From JAVKLU01 sp031538895 (lineage in GTDB: Bacteria > Pseudomonadota > Gammaproteobacteria > Burkholderiales > Burkholderiaceae): a stretch of DNA of 7,710 bases. The position numbers and the translations under genes were made by a program. Below are positions 1 to 6,055 of this stretch, piece by piece (the stretch's first letter is position 1; each line of letters begins with the position of its first letter). Where the stretch lies: assembly GCA_031538895.1 (NCBI GenBank), contig JAVKLU010000031.1, forward strand, positions 1-7,710, written 5' to 3'. The notes beneath the pieces are model-generated. The model was not told where the DNA came from and did not search any database. It saw only the letters and a list, made by a program, of their open reading frames with translations.

Positions 1-46
1 ATGAAGGAAGCGCGTCTTTATTTGCCCTAAAGATGTTTAACCCTCA

Positions 47-59
47 GGTATAAAATACC
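47..59 (+). promoter_or_regulatory. TATA-like palindrome, possible pgi promoter -10 region
   Basis: The palindrome GGTATAAAATACC has 5-bp arms around AAA and contains TATAAA (49-54), a five-of-six match to the sigma-70 -10 hexamer. A convincing -35 at 16-18 bp is not visible; TTGCCC (22-27) lies too far away at 21 bp. If active, it would give a leader of roughly 115 nt before pgi that includes the 13-bp tandem repeats. The palindromy could equally make it a regulator site. This is inference from sequence only. Confidence 0.25.
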
Positions 60-64
60 GGCAT

Positions 65-90
65 GATCGATAGGACTTCAATCATCGATC
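65..90. repeat. Inverted repeat in the pgi leader region
   Basis: GATCGAT (65-71) and ATCGATC (84-90) are perfect 7-bp inverted arms separated by 12 bases. Within the loop, CTTCA (76-80) is complementary to TGAAG, which recurs in each of the four downstream 13-bp repeats, so several alternative pairings are possible in a transcript. There is no T-tract, so it does not look like an intrinsic terminator. A regulatory role is not shown. Confidence 0.35.
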
Positions 91-140
91 TGAAGCATCA
101 ATCTGAAGCATCAATCTGAAGCATCAATCTGAAGCATCAA
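89..140. repeat. Four perfect 13-bp tandem repeats upstream of pgi
   Basis: The unit TCTGAAGCATCAA occurs four times without mismatch at 89-101, 102-114, 115-127 and 128-140, followed by a two-base start of a fifth copy. It ends 36 bp before the pgi start codon. The unit length is not a multiple of three and no reading frame runs through it. Perfect identity between copies suggests recent expansion by replication slippage, so copy number may differ between strains. Confidence 0.95.
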
Positions 141-176
141 TCCCATTCACGATTCAATTTTTTAGACGGATCAACC

Positions 177-1757
177 ATGCATAAATGTGCGGCTTACGCT
201 TTGTTACAACAACATGTCGAGACTTTGACCAATGTCAAGATGATCGATTTATTTGTGCAAGACGCGCAACGCGTGCAAAAAATGAGTGTGCGTTTCAGTC
301 AAAGCGGTGGTGATGGCGGTATTTATTTTGATTATGCTAAAAATAAAATCGATGCGCGCGCGCTGGCGTTGTTGCTGGAGTTAGCGCAACAAGCGCAATT
401 GCCTGAAAAAATTGCGGGCTTGATGCGCGGTGACAAAATTAACTTTACTGAAGATCGTGCGGTATTGCACACCGCTTTGCGTGGCGATAAAAACAGCCCA
501 CATGCGGCCGAGGTCGCAGCACTGCATCAGCAAATGGAGGCTTGTGCGACGCGTTTAAGAGCGGGGCAATGGCAAGGATTTTCAGGACAGGCGATAACTG
601 ATATTGTCAACATTGGAATCGGTGGTTCTGATTTGGGGCCGCGCATGGTGTGCCGTGCTTTGGGTAAAGATACCCATTTGAATCTGCACTTTATTTCAAA
701 CATTGATTTCACACCTTTTGCCGAGTTATTAAAACACTTAAACCCAGCGACAACTTTATTTATTTCCAGTTCAAAATCGTTCCGCACGCCTGAGAGTTTG
801 CGCAATACCCGCACCGCGATCGCGTGGGTGAAAAATGCGGCGCAAGGTAAAGCCATCGATTCACACTTTATTGGCGTGACCAGTAATCGCGCGGCAGCCC
901 TAGAAATGGGAATCTTGAGCGAGAATATTTTCCCTCTGTGGGATTGGGTCGGTGGGCGTTATTCGGTGTGGTCAGCAATTGGATTACCCATTGCGATTAT
1001 GCGTGGTTGGCCTGCGTTTAAAGCCTTTCTCGCCGGTGCTTATGCGATGGATCAACATTTCGCCACCGCGCCTTTGGCGCAAAACATGCCCGTTTTGTTG
1101 GGTTTGCTGGGCGTGTGGCACAGAAATTTTTTAGGAACACGTTCGCAATGCGTTAATCCCTACAGCGATGCGCTGTCGTTATTTAGCCTGTATTTGCAAC
1201 AGTTGGAAATGGAAAGCAATGGCAAGTCCGTAATGACCGATGGCTCGGCCTCGCCAGATTTGACCGGACAAGTCGTGTGGGGCGACGTCGGTACCAACGC
1301 GCAACACGCGTATTTTCAATTTTTGCATCAAGGCAATGATGTCGTGCCGGTGGACTTTATCGCGGTATTAGAAGCAGGGCATCAAGAGCAGGCGCAGCAC
1401 CAATTTTTGTTAGCGAATGCCTTGGCGCAAGCTGAAGTTTTAATGCGTGGCGCGCCATCTAAGGACAGCGATGCGCGGATGCGTGCGCATAAAACTTTGC
1501 CCGGCAATCGGAGCAGTAATTTGTTATTGTTAAAACGTTTAGACCCCTATCATTTGGGCGCCTTAATCGCCTTGTACGAACACAAAACCTTTACTCAAGG
1601 TGTTTTGTGGCAGGTCAATAGCTTTGATCAGTTCGGCGTGGAAGCCGGCAAAACTCAAGCAGACGCGATCATGGCAAAAATTGATGGAAACTCTGAACAG
1701 GTGTTTGATTCTTCAACTGAAACCGCGATTCAAATCATTCGACAAAACCGTTTATGA
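177..1757 (+). CDS. pgi: Glucose-6-phosphate isomerase
   Basis: Cytoplasmic enzyme interconverting glucose-6-phosphate and fructose-6-phosphate in glycolysis and gluconeogenesis. The 526 residues are near full length for the bacterial family (about 545-550 in E. coli). Visible family features are the N-terminal SIS fold with NIGIGGSDLGP (145-155), the phosphate loop SSSKSFRTPES (197-207), signature one WDWVGGRYSVWSAIG (255-269) with Arg261, Glu346 in MESNGK, His377 in GTNAQHA, and signature two with Gln485 and Lys492 in DQFGVEAGK. By alignment to well-studied isomerases, Glu346, His377 and Lys492 are the catalytic residues, so it should be active. One oddity is Arg203 where most homologues have Thr in the SKTFTT loop. 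The ATG at 177 has only a weak GACGGA Shine-Dalgarno-like site (165-170). The stop overlaps the transaldolase start as ATGA, implying translational coupling. Confidence 0.97.
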   Translation: MHKCAAYALLQQHVETLTNVKMIDLFVQDAQRVQKMSVRFSQSGGDGGIYFDYAKNKIDARALALLLELAQQAQLPEKIAGLMRGDKINFTEDRAVLHTALRGDKNSPHAAEVAALHQQMEACATRLRAGQWQGFSGQAITDIVNIGIGGSDLGPRMVCRALGKDTHLNLHFISNIDFTPFAELLKHLNPATTLFISSSKSFRTPESLRNTRTAIAWVKNAAQGKAIDSHFIGVTSNRAAALEMGILSENIFPLWDWVGGRYSVWSAIGLPIAIMRGWPAFKAFLAGAYAMDQHFATAPLAQNMPVLLGLLGVWHRNFLGTRSQCVNPYSDALSLFSLYLQQLEMESNGKSVMTDGSASPDLTGQVVWGDVGTNAQHAYFQFLHQGNDVVPVDFIAVLEAGHQEQAQHQFLLANALAQAEVLMRGAPSKDSDARMRAHKTLPGNRSSNLLLLKRLDPYHLGALIALYEHKTFTQGVLWQVNSFDQFGVEAGKTQADAIMAKIDGNSEQVFDSSTETAIQIIRQNRL

Positions 1758-2710
1758 ACGCTCTTGAACAACTCCGGCACTATAGCGCTATCGTTGCCGA
1801 TACTGCTGATTACCACACACTGGCAAAATTTTCAGCGACTGATGCGACAACTAATCCTTCGCTAATCCTCAAAGCGACGCAAAGCGCGCAATACCAACAA
1901 TGGCGTGATCACGTCTTGCGTGCACATACAGGTAAAAGCGTGGCGGAAAAAATCGATGCTCTGTTAGTGTCTTTTGGCGTTGAAATTTTGCGCCACTTAA
2001 AAGGCAGTGATACACGCAAAGCGCGCGTCTCGACTGAAGTGGATGCGCGCTTATCGTTTGATACCGATGCGACGGTGCATAAAGCGCGGCAGCTGATCGC
2101 CCTGTATCGCGCGGCGGGGGTTGATACCGCGCAAGTCTTAATCAAAATCGCCAGCACTTGGGAAGGTATACAGGCGGCGCGAATTTTGCGCAGCGAAGGC
2201 ATTGCGTGTAATTTGACTTTATTGTTCAGTCTTGCGCAAGCGCGTGCTTGTGCGGATGCGGGTGTACAATTGATTTCGCCCTTTATCGGTCGGGTCAGTG
2301 ATTGGAATGCGCACAAACAAAAATTGACTGTGGCCGAGTTTGGCGATCCAGCGCGTGATCAAGGCGTGCAATTAGTCAGCGCGATTTATCAGTATTACAA
2401 AGCGCGCGCGATTGCGACTGAAATCATGGGTGCGAGTTTTCGTAATACGCGTCAAGTATTGGCCTTAGCCGGTTGCGATTTACTGACCATTAGTCCCAGT
2501 TTATTGGAGCAATTACAACAAGAAACCGTGACGGTACCAGTGCGACTCACGCCGCCGCAAACAAGGATTGCGCGCGATGCCGCGATGAGTGAAGTCGAGT
2601 TTCGTTTTGCCTTAAATCAAGATGAGATGGCGCACGATAAATTAGCCGAAGGGATACGTTTGTTTGTGGATGCGGCGCAGGAGTTAGAAAAAATGATTGA
2701 ATCGGCATAA
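1754..2710 (+). CDS. tal: Transaldolase (TalB type)
   Basis: Cytoplasmic transaldolase moving a dihydroxyacetone unit between sedoheptulose-7-phosphate/glyceraldehyde-3-phosphate and erythrose-4-phosphate/fructose-6-phosphate in the non-oxidative pentose phosphate pathway. The 318 residues match the TalB subfamily length of about 317 and read closely like E. coli TalB throughout. Visible features are VADT with catalytic Asp16, signature one DATTNPSLIL (30-39) with Asn34, STEVDARLSFDT (93-104) with Glu95, and Schiff-base Lys131 in LIKIASTWEGI (129-139). Also present are CNLTLLFS (152-159), MGASFRN (226-232) and the C-terminal DKLAEGIR block. All catalytic positions are retained. The ATG overlaps the pgi stop by four bases (ATGA), so both enzymes are probably made from one message; they share fructose-6-phosphate as metabolite. 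Confidence 0.97.
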   Translation: MNALEQLRHYSAIVADTADYHTLAKFSATDATTNPSLILKATQSAQYQQWRDHVLRAHTGKSVAEKIDALLVSFGVEILRHLKGSDTRKARVSTEVDARLSFDTDATVHKARQLIALYRAAGVDTAQVLIKIASTWEGIQAARILRSEGIACNLTLLFSLAQARACADAGVQLISPFIGRVSDWNAHKQKLTVAEFGDPARDQGVQLVSAIYQYYKARAIATEIMGASFRNTRQVLALAGCDLLTISPSLLEQLQQETVTVPVRLTPPQTRIARDAAMSEVEFRFALNQDEMAHDKLAEGIRLFVDAAQELEKMIESA

Positions 2711-2738
2711 GACATCAACACATAGACATCGACACATC
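2711..2738. repeat. Imperfect 14-bp tandem duplication between tal and the next gene
   Basis: Two 14-bp units, GACATCAACACATA (2711-2724) and GACATCGACACATC (2725-2738), differ at two positions. They fill the whole gap between the transaldolase stop and the ATG at 2739. Because the unit is not a multiple of three and occupies exactly the interval between the stop and that ATG, it argues that this stretch is untranslated spacer and that 2739, not an upstream TTG at 2697, is the true start. Confidence 0.75.
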
Positions 2739-3353
2739 ATGACGATTCAAAGTGCGATCAATCGCGTGACACAGGGCACCAGTCGTGCCATTGGTTATCA
2801 CATTGAGTTGAAATGTGCGCGTGATTATTGGGATTTGGTTTTAGTCTTGCGCGTCATTGTTGCGCGTTCTATCAATTTTATTGAGCGCACACAAAGAGGA
2901 TTATTCAGACGATCATTCTTTATCCTGTCGATAGCCTTTTTAGGATTGATTCTTGGCGCGACTTTCGCATTCAATTGGTGGCATCAGGGACACGCAGAGC
3001 AGACCTTACAAAATGCGCGTCAGGAATTGATTCAGCTGTCAGCGCAATTATCAACACAAGATGGGACACCACAGCAGGAAACCGCAATAACAACAAGCTC
3101 TCTGGTTAAAAATATTTTGGACTCAGGCGCGACGATAGAGCAGCTTGATCGCGTCGGAGTGGAATCAGCCACTCTTCAAACATCAAATCGAACATCGGGG
3201 CAGGCGATCAATTTAACGATAGTGATCAAACCGGAACAAATGTCCGCAGTGTTAGCGGTATTGACTCAAAGTGATATTCAAGAATTAGACATTCAGCCAC
3301 ACGATCACGACATTCGCATACGTGCGCATGTCTACGCTGACATGAATTTATAA
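2739..3353 (+). CDS. Single-pass membrane protein of unknown function, GspM/PilO-like layout
   Basis: I do not recognise this 204-residue protein. An N-terminal part of about 58 residues (Tyr/Arg-rich, with a helical stretch around YWDLVLVLRVIVARS) is followed by RR and one hydrophobic segment (about 59-81, FFILSIAFLGLILGATFAF). Next come a polar helix likely to form a coiled coil (about 84-106), a Thr/Gln-rich linker, and a C-terminal domain whose pattern (INLTIVIKPEQ, then a helix, then IQELDIQ and DIRIRAHVYA) suggests a beta-alpha-beta-beta ferredoxin-like fold. Short cytoplasmic part, one membrane helix, coiled coil and small ferredoxin-like domain is the layout of GspM and PilO, but no other secretion or pilus gene is present, so function is not assigned. 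The start is taken as ATG 2739; a TTG at 2697 would add 14 residues inside the transaldolase end and the 14-bp repeats. It is probably co-transcribed with pgi-tal. It ends 17 bp from a convergent gene. Confidence 0.75.
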   Translation: MTIQSAINRVTQGTSRAIGYHIELKCARDYWDLVLVLRVIVARSINFIERTQRGLFRRSFFILSIAFLGLILGATFAFNWWHQGHAEQTLQNARQELIQLSAQLSTQDGTPQQETAITTSSLVKNILDSGATIEQLDRVGVESATLQTSNRTSGQAINLTIVIKPEQMSAVLAVLTQSDIQELDIQPHDHDIRIRAHVYADMNL

Positions 3354-3370
3354 AAATAATCAAAGTAGGT

Positions 3371-4759
3371 CTAAGGTGATTGCTGTGATTGCGATGGCGG
3401 TGACTGCGGGGGTGTTTGTGCGATTAACCAATCGACACCGACACGAAGATGTTTGATGTGTGTGCGTTGATAGGTGTACAACAGGTCCAATATGCCTTCA
3501 TGAACAGTTAGAGAGGGGTAAGAGAATTCGCCCTTGGCCTGATTTTCAACCCACAAGCGCGGCGTCCAATCGATACCGTTGTGTGAACTGGCTAAAAATA
3601 AACGCTCACGCGCACTGCCTTTTTCGCCATCGTTGTAGGCCATGACCAAGGTGTCCGCGTTCACGCGCACAACGGTCAGCGCTGAATCGCGATTGGGTAC
3701 CACTAACCATCGCACCGCGCTCCAATGCTTGCCATCATTTGATTCTTGGTAGCCGACTTGAGGGATAGAAATATCATCCGCTTTTCCTCTGAACGCATTG
3801 CGCAACCAAACTTGCCATTGATTGTCAGTGCCGACCAGTGTCGGTTGTAAGGTGTTCGGTGTTAGGCTAAATAAAGTCGCGAGTTGTGGCTCTGAGGTCA
3901 TGCGTTTTTGTTGATAGTTCTGCATGTCACGATCAAACCAAATGACGGTAGGATATTTGCGAATCAATTCGTGGTACACCGGCAGGGCAAAGCCTTGGCT
4001 TGTGGGACTAATGTTATTGCGCACCAGCGTGCTGACGTTAAAAAAAGGACTTAAGTACAAACGTTTTGGTGCGCTCCAGCTCTGGCCATCATCGTTTGAT
4101 ACGCTGTGATTTAAACGACTGCCCGCCCAACCACCCAGTCCGACACTCACAAAAATCAAGTGCACACGATTCTTTTGATCGGCGAATAACAAAGGGTTGC
4201 CGACTTTTTTGTTGTATTCCCAATGACTGCGTGCGATATGCTGGCGCGTCATCAGTGTTGTCGGTTCGCTCCATTGCCCAGCGTGAAAGCGCGCACCGCT
4301 GATCACTACATCGCTTGCGCCTTCGCGCGAACCGGCAAACCACGCCGCCAGCAAGTCACCGTTAGCAAGCGTAATCACCGTGCTACTGTGTGCTGCGGGC
4401 ATGGCATTGCTCAGATGATGAAACTCGGGTGGCGCATTGCGCAGAGCATTACTCAGTGTATTGTGCAGAGCCTTGTGCAGAGCCTTGTGCGGTATTTTTT
4501 CCGACAATGAACTTGATGCCGTCATCGTCATCGTCATCGTCATCGTCGCCGTTGCGGGGAGCGGATTTAGCTCGCCGCTTTTATTGAATAAATTATTGAT
4601 GAAACCCGTGCACCAGAAAAGCGCCAAGATGATCCACCACATCCAGAAAGCAGCAGTGATAAATTTTTTAGAACGCATTTTGGTGTGTATTTTTGAACAT
4701 ATTTTGGAACGCATTTTGGAATGCACTTTAGAGTGTTCGCTAGGCGACAGATGAATCAT
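3371..4759 (-). CDS. Membrane-anchored sialidase-like (BNR_2 / COG4692) beta-propeller protein
   Basis: Predicted exo-alpha-sialidase-like protein of 462 residues (numbered from ATG 4759). The propeller spans about 124-440. It shows GDLLAAWFAGSREGASD (134-150), VGNPLLF and GGWAGS (209-214), one good Asp box SNDDGQSW (221-228), two degenerate ones (SNDGKHW, SHNGIDW), LPVYHE (259-264), and GEFSYPS with YTYQRTHIKH near the end. These fit the BNR_2 group, whose substrates are mostly unproven. The N-terminus is basic and built from a four-residue SK-x-x repeat (10-33), then one hydrophobic segment (33-54), then two more repeat tracts (72-80 MTMT; 91-108 HKAL-type). It is therefore predicted to be inner-membrane anchored with the propeller outside the cytoplasm. 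The C-terminal tail is Pro/Gln/Ser-rich. Start uncertain: GTG 4789 adds ten residues, a later ATG (4678) sits just before the membrane segment, and none has a good Shine-Dalgarno site. It lies downstream of the pirin gene. Confidence 0.85.
   Translation of the reverse strand: MIHLSPSEHSKVHSKMRSKICSKIHTKMRSKKFITAAFWMWWIILALFWCTGFINNLFNKSGELNPLPATATMTMTMTMTASSSLSEKIPHKALHKALHNTLSNALRNAPPEFHHLSNAMPAAHSSTVITLANGDLLAAWFAGSREGASDVVISGARFHAGQWSEPTTLMTRQHIARSHWEYNKKVGNPLLFADQKNRVHLIFVSVGLGGWAGSRLNHSVSNDDGQSWSAPKRLYLSPFFNVSTLVRNNISPTSQGFALPVYHELIRKYPTVIWFDRDMQNYQQKRMTSEPQLATLFSLTPNTLQPTLVGTDNQWQVWLRNAFRGKADDISIPQVGYQESNDGKHWSAVRWLVVPNRDSALTVVRVNADTLVMAYNDGEKGSARERLFLASSHNGIDWTPRLWVENQAKGEFSYPSLTVHEGILDLLYTYQRTHIKHLRVGVDWLIAQTPPQSPPSQSQQSP
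3376..3408. repeat. Degenerate 9-bp repeats encoding the C-terminal tail of the sialidase-like protein
   Basis: GTGATTGCT (3376-3384), GTGATTGCG (3385-3393) and GTGACTGCG (3400-3408) are related 9-bp units, with a six-base ATGGCG between the second and third. On the minus strand they encode the Pro/Gln/Ser-rich tail SPPSQSQQS. The unit is a multiple of three, so the frame is kept. Confidence 0.6.
4439..4490. repeat. 12-bp tandem repeats coding HKAL-type units
   Basis: Two identical units GTGCAGAGCCTT (4463-4474, 4475-4486) plus a four-base partial copy are preceded by two diverged units GCGCAGAGCATT (4439-4450) and ACTCAGTGTATT (4451-4462). On the minus strand they encode the four-residue repeats HKAL, HKAL, HNTL and SNAL in the linker between the membrane segment and the propeller. 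The older units are more diverged than the two identical ones, as expected for stepwise duplication. Confidence 0.85.
4521..4544. repeat. Four perfect 6-bp repeats (GTCATC) coding Met-Thr
   Basis: GTCATC is repeated four times without mismatch and read on the minus strand as alternating Met and Thr just after the membrane segment of the sialidase-like protein. Flanking GTCGCC and GATGCC look like decayed copies. A hexanucleotide tract keeps the frame when it expands or shrinks, so linker length rather than on/off expression would vary. Confidence 0.9.
4661..4732. repeat. Six degenerate 12-bp repeats coding SK-x-x units at the N-terminus
   Basis: On the minus strand this 72-bp stretch encodes six consecutive four-residue units: SKVH, SKMR, SKIC, SKIH, TKMR, SKKF. 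At the DNA level they are visible as recurring TTTTGGAACGCA-like 12-mers. The product is a strongly basic segment directly before the hydrophobic helix, which would hold the N-terminus on the cytoplasmic side. Confidence 0.85.
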
Positions 4760-4807
4760 CTTGTTATACCGCCGCGATGAGTCCTTCACCTAACTATTTT
4801 GGTAATG

Positions 4808-4827
4808 CCCTAAAAATCGTTTTAGGG
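4808..4827 (-). terminator. A/T-rich hairpin between the MITE and the sialidase-like gene
   Basis: CCCTAAAA (4808-4815), ATCG, TTTTAGGG (4820-4827) is a perfect 8-bp stem with a four-base loop. Before the neighbouring element inserted, this hairpin would have begun at the last sense codon of the pirin gene, so it may have been that gene's terminator or a processing signal. No T-tract follows it on the minus strand, so efficient termination is doubtful. It now lies 18 bp upstream of the alternative GTG start of the sialidase-like gene. Confidence 0.35.
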
Positions 4828-4968
4828 GCACTTCTATCAATTCATTTTTGCGGCGAATTGCTTTGTTGCGCAGTACGTGAAATTCTCACGTACTGTATGT
4901 ACGCTCCGGTTTCTGTGTGCTGTGCGCCTCGCACTTCATCCGCACATTCTGTATTTATAGAAGTGCCC
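4826..4968. mobile_element. 143-bp MITE-like element with 12-bp TIRs and TTAG duplication
   Basis: GGGCACTTCTAT (4826-4837) and ATAGAAGTGCCC (4957-4968) are perfect 12-bp terminal inverted repeats. TTAG abuts both outer ends (4822-4825 and 4969-4972), as expected for a four-base target duplication. An inner inverted pair TGCGG/CCGCA (4849-4853, 4940-4944) extends the ends imperfectly. No transposase fits in 143 bp. TTAG matches the YTAR target of the IS5 subgroup, so mobilisation by an IS5-type transposase is a reasonable inference, not proof. The insertion sits at the stop codon of the pirin gene and leaves the protein unchanged. Confidence 0.7.
4871..4895. repeat. Perfect 10-bp hairpin inside the MITE-like element
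   Basis: CAGTACGTGA (4871-4880) and TCACGTACTG (4886-4895) form a 10-bp perfect stem with the five-base loop AATTC, close to the middle of the element. A second small hairpin, GTGCG-CCT-CGCAC, lies at 4922-4934. Strong internal structure is common in small non-autonomous elements. If transcribed from the pirin promoter, the RNA would fold here between the two coding regions. Confidence 0.85.
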
Positions 4969-5826
4969 TTAGGGTAGATGCCCCATTTTGCCACTTTGAT
5001 AATCGGTAATCGCGGTGTGAATTTCTGCCATGGTATTCATGACAAAGGGGCCACGTCCGGCAATCGGTTCGTTCAAAACTTGGCCACTTAAGACGAGAAC
5101 TTTTGCGTCTTCTAATGCCCTTAACTCAAGGTCGGCGCCTTCTTGTGACAAAATCGCCACTTGTGCCGCGCTTACTTTTGTGCCGTCAATCACTACGATG
5201 CCATCAAGCACTGCAATAGCGGCGCTGTGAGCAGCGGGGATTGGCAATTGAGTTTGACCGCGTAAACGCAAATCCCACACATTCATCGGCGTAAAGCTTT
5301 GCGCAGGCCCGCAGAGCTGATGCCAATCGCCGGCAATCACGCGAACTTGTCCAGCCTCGTTAGGGAGTGGAATTTCAGGAATCATAGCCGCGGTGATGGC
5401 TTGATATGATGGTGCGCTCATTTTTTGGCGCGCCGGTGAATTGACCCATAACTGCACGACTTCAAATCGCCCGCCTTGTTGGGCAAATTGTGGCGTGTGG
5501 AATTCTTCGTGCACCACGCCAGAGCCGGCGTTCATCCACTGCACGTCGCCTGGGCCGATGATGCCGCCAGCGCCAGTCGAATCGCGGTGTTGGACTTGAC
5601 CGCTATAAACGATGGTGACCGTGGAAAACCCGCGATGCGGATGTTCGCCAACCCCCAGTTTTTGTGTGGTCGGTGGAAAGTCATACGGGCCGGCGTAGTC
5701 AAATAACAAGAAAGGACTGATTGTTTCGCCAAAATGGCGGTAATCAAACAAAGTTCTGACGGGGAATCCGTCCCCCACCCAATGTTGGCTAAGGGGTTGC
5801 GTGATAAGGTGTTGAAGTGTTTTCAT
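4969..5826 (-). CDS. Pirin family bicupin protein
   Basis: Predicted cytoplasmic pirin of 285 residues, the usual bacterial length. The metal-binding motif of the N-terminal cupin is complete: HPHRG (62-66) gives His62 and His64, and GSGVVHEE (101-108) gives His106 and Glu108, matching the His-His-His-Glu set of E. coli YhhW and human pirin. GDVQWMNAG (93-101) and GPFVMNT near the C-terminus are further family marks. Some pirins have quercetin dioxygenase activity, others act as redox-responsive regulators or bind metabolic enzymes; the sequence does not say which applies here. The ATG at 5826 has no clear Shine-Dalgarno site. The stop TAA lies within the TTAG duplication of the MITE-like element. 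The sialidase-like gene follows on the same strand. The gene is divergent from the transporter at 6056. Confidence 0.95.
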   Translation of the reverse strand: MKTLQHLITQPLSQHWVGDGFPVRTLFDYRHFGETISPFLLFDYAGPYDFPPTTQKLGVGEHPHRGFSTVTIVYSGQVQHRDSTGAGGIIGPGDVQWMNAGSGVVHEEFHTPQFAQQGGRFEVVQLWVNSPARQKMSAPSYQAITAAMIPEIPLPNEAGQVRVIAGDWHQLCGPAQSFTPMNVWDLRLRGQTQLPIPAAHSAAIAVLDGIVVIDGTKVSAAQVAILSQEGADLELRALEDAKVLVLSGQVLNEPIAGRGPFVMNTMAEIHTAITDYQSGKMGHLP

Positions 5827-6055
5827 ACTAAGTAAAAAAGTATTCAGACGTAATGCCGGAATGAAATTGATGTTGTTTGAGATTAAAAAATAAACCGTGA
5901 ATCCTGAATCCTGAATCCTGAATCAAAGAACGCTCATATCAGGGTCGCCAGACAAAATAACACGGTGTTTGAAGGACGGCCATTTTACTGTCGAGTTTAC
6001 TCAGGTGAATGAAGACAATGTTGAAGGCAATATTGATTGAATCTATTTTTAAACG
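5827..6055. other. Divergent intergenic region between pirin and transporter genes
   Basis: This 229-bp gap should contain both promoters. It holds an AT-rich part next to pirin, the 7-bp repeats and a more mixed part next to the transporter. On the plus strand TTGAAG (6021-6026) and TATTTT (6044-6049) are spaced 17 bp, a weak sigma-70-like pair that would start transcription almost at the transporter ATG. I see no convincing promoter for pirin, no RNA gene and no believable small ORF. Confidence 0.4.
5898..5924. repeat. 7-bp tandem repeats (TGAATCC) upstream of pirin
   Basis: TGAATCC is repeated three times perfectly (5898-5918), followed by TGAATC (5919-5924). It lies 72 bp before the pirin start codon on the divergent side. 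Length change here would shift promoter spacing for either neighbour, if a promoter overlaps it; that overlap is not shown. Confidence 0.95.

Noticed and set aside
1..30. Short open frame ATG to TAA at the very start (nine codons)
   Set aside because: Too short to judge. It may be the end of an upstream gene or chance; nothing in the residues (EARLYLP) identifies it.
89..140. CRISPR array or iteron-type origin
   Set aside because: The 13-bp units are directly adjacent without spacers, and no replication initiator or cas gene is near. A simple tandem repeat explains it.
1909..2316. Minus-strand frame of 135 codons inside tal
   Set aside because: It is a shadow of the transaldolase frame, rich in Arg, Ala and Cys with no domain; tal is complete and conserved across it.
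3354..3370. Shared terminator between the convergent genes
   Set aside because: The 17-bp gap has no inverted repeat or T-tract that would form an intrinsic terminator.
4871..4895. attC site of an integron
   Set aside because: The hairpin lacks the GTTRRRY/RYYYAAC core sites and no integrase or cassette structure is present; it lies inside a TIR-bounded element.
4777..4977. Plus-strand frame of 66 codons across the MITE-like element
   Set aside because: It runs through both terminal inverted repeats and the central hairpin, overlaps both neighbouring genes on the other strand, and has a Cys-rich, unprotein-like composition. It is a chance frame.
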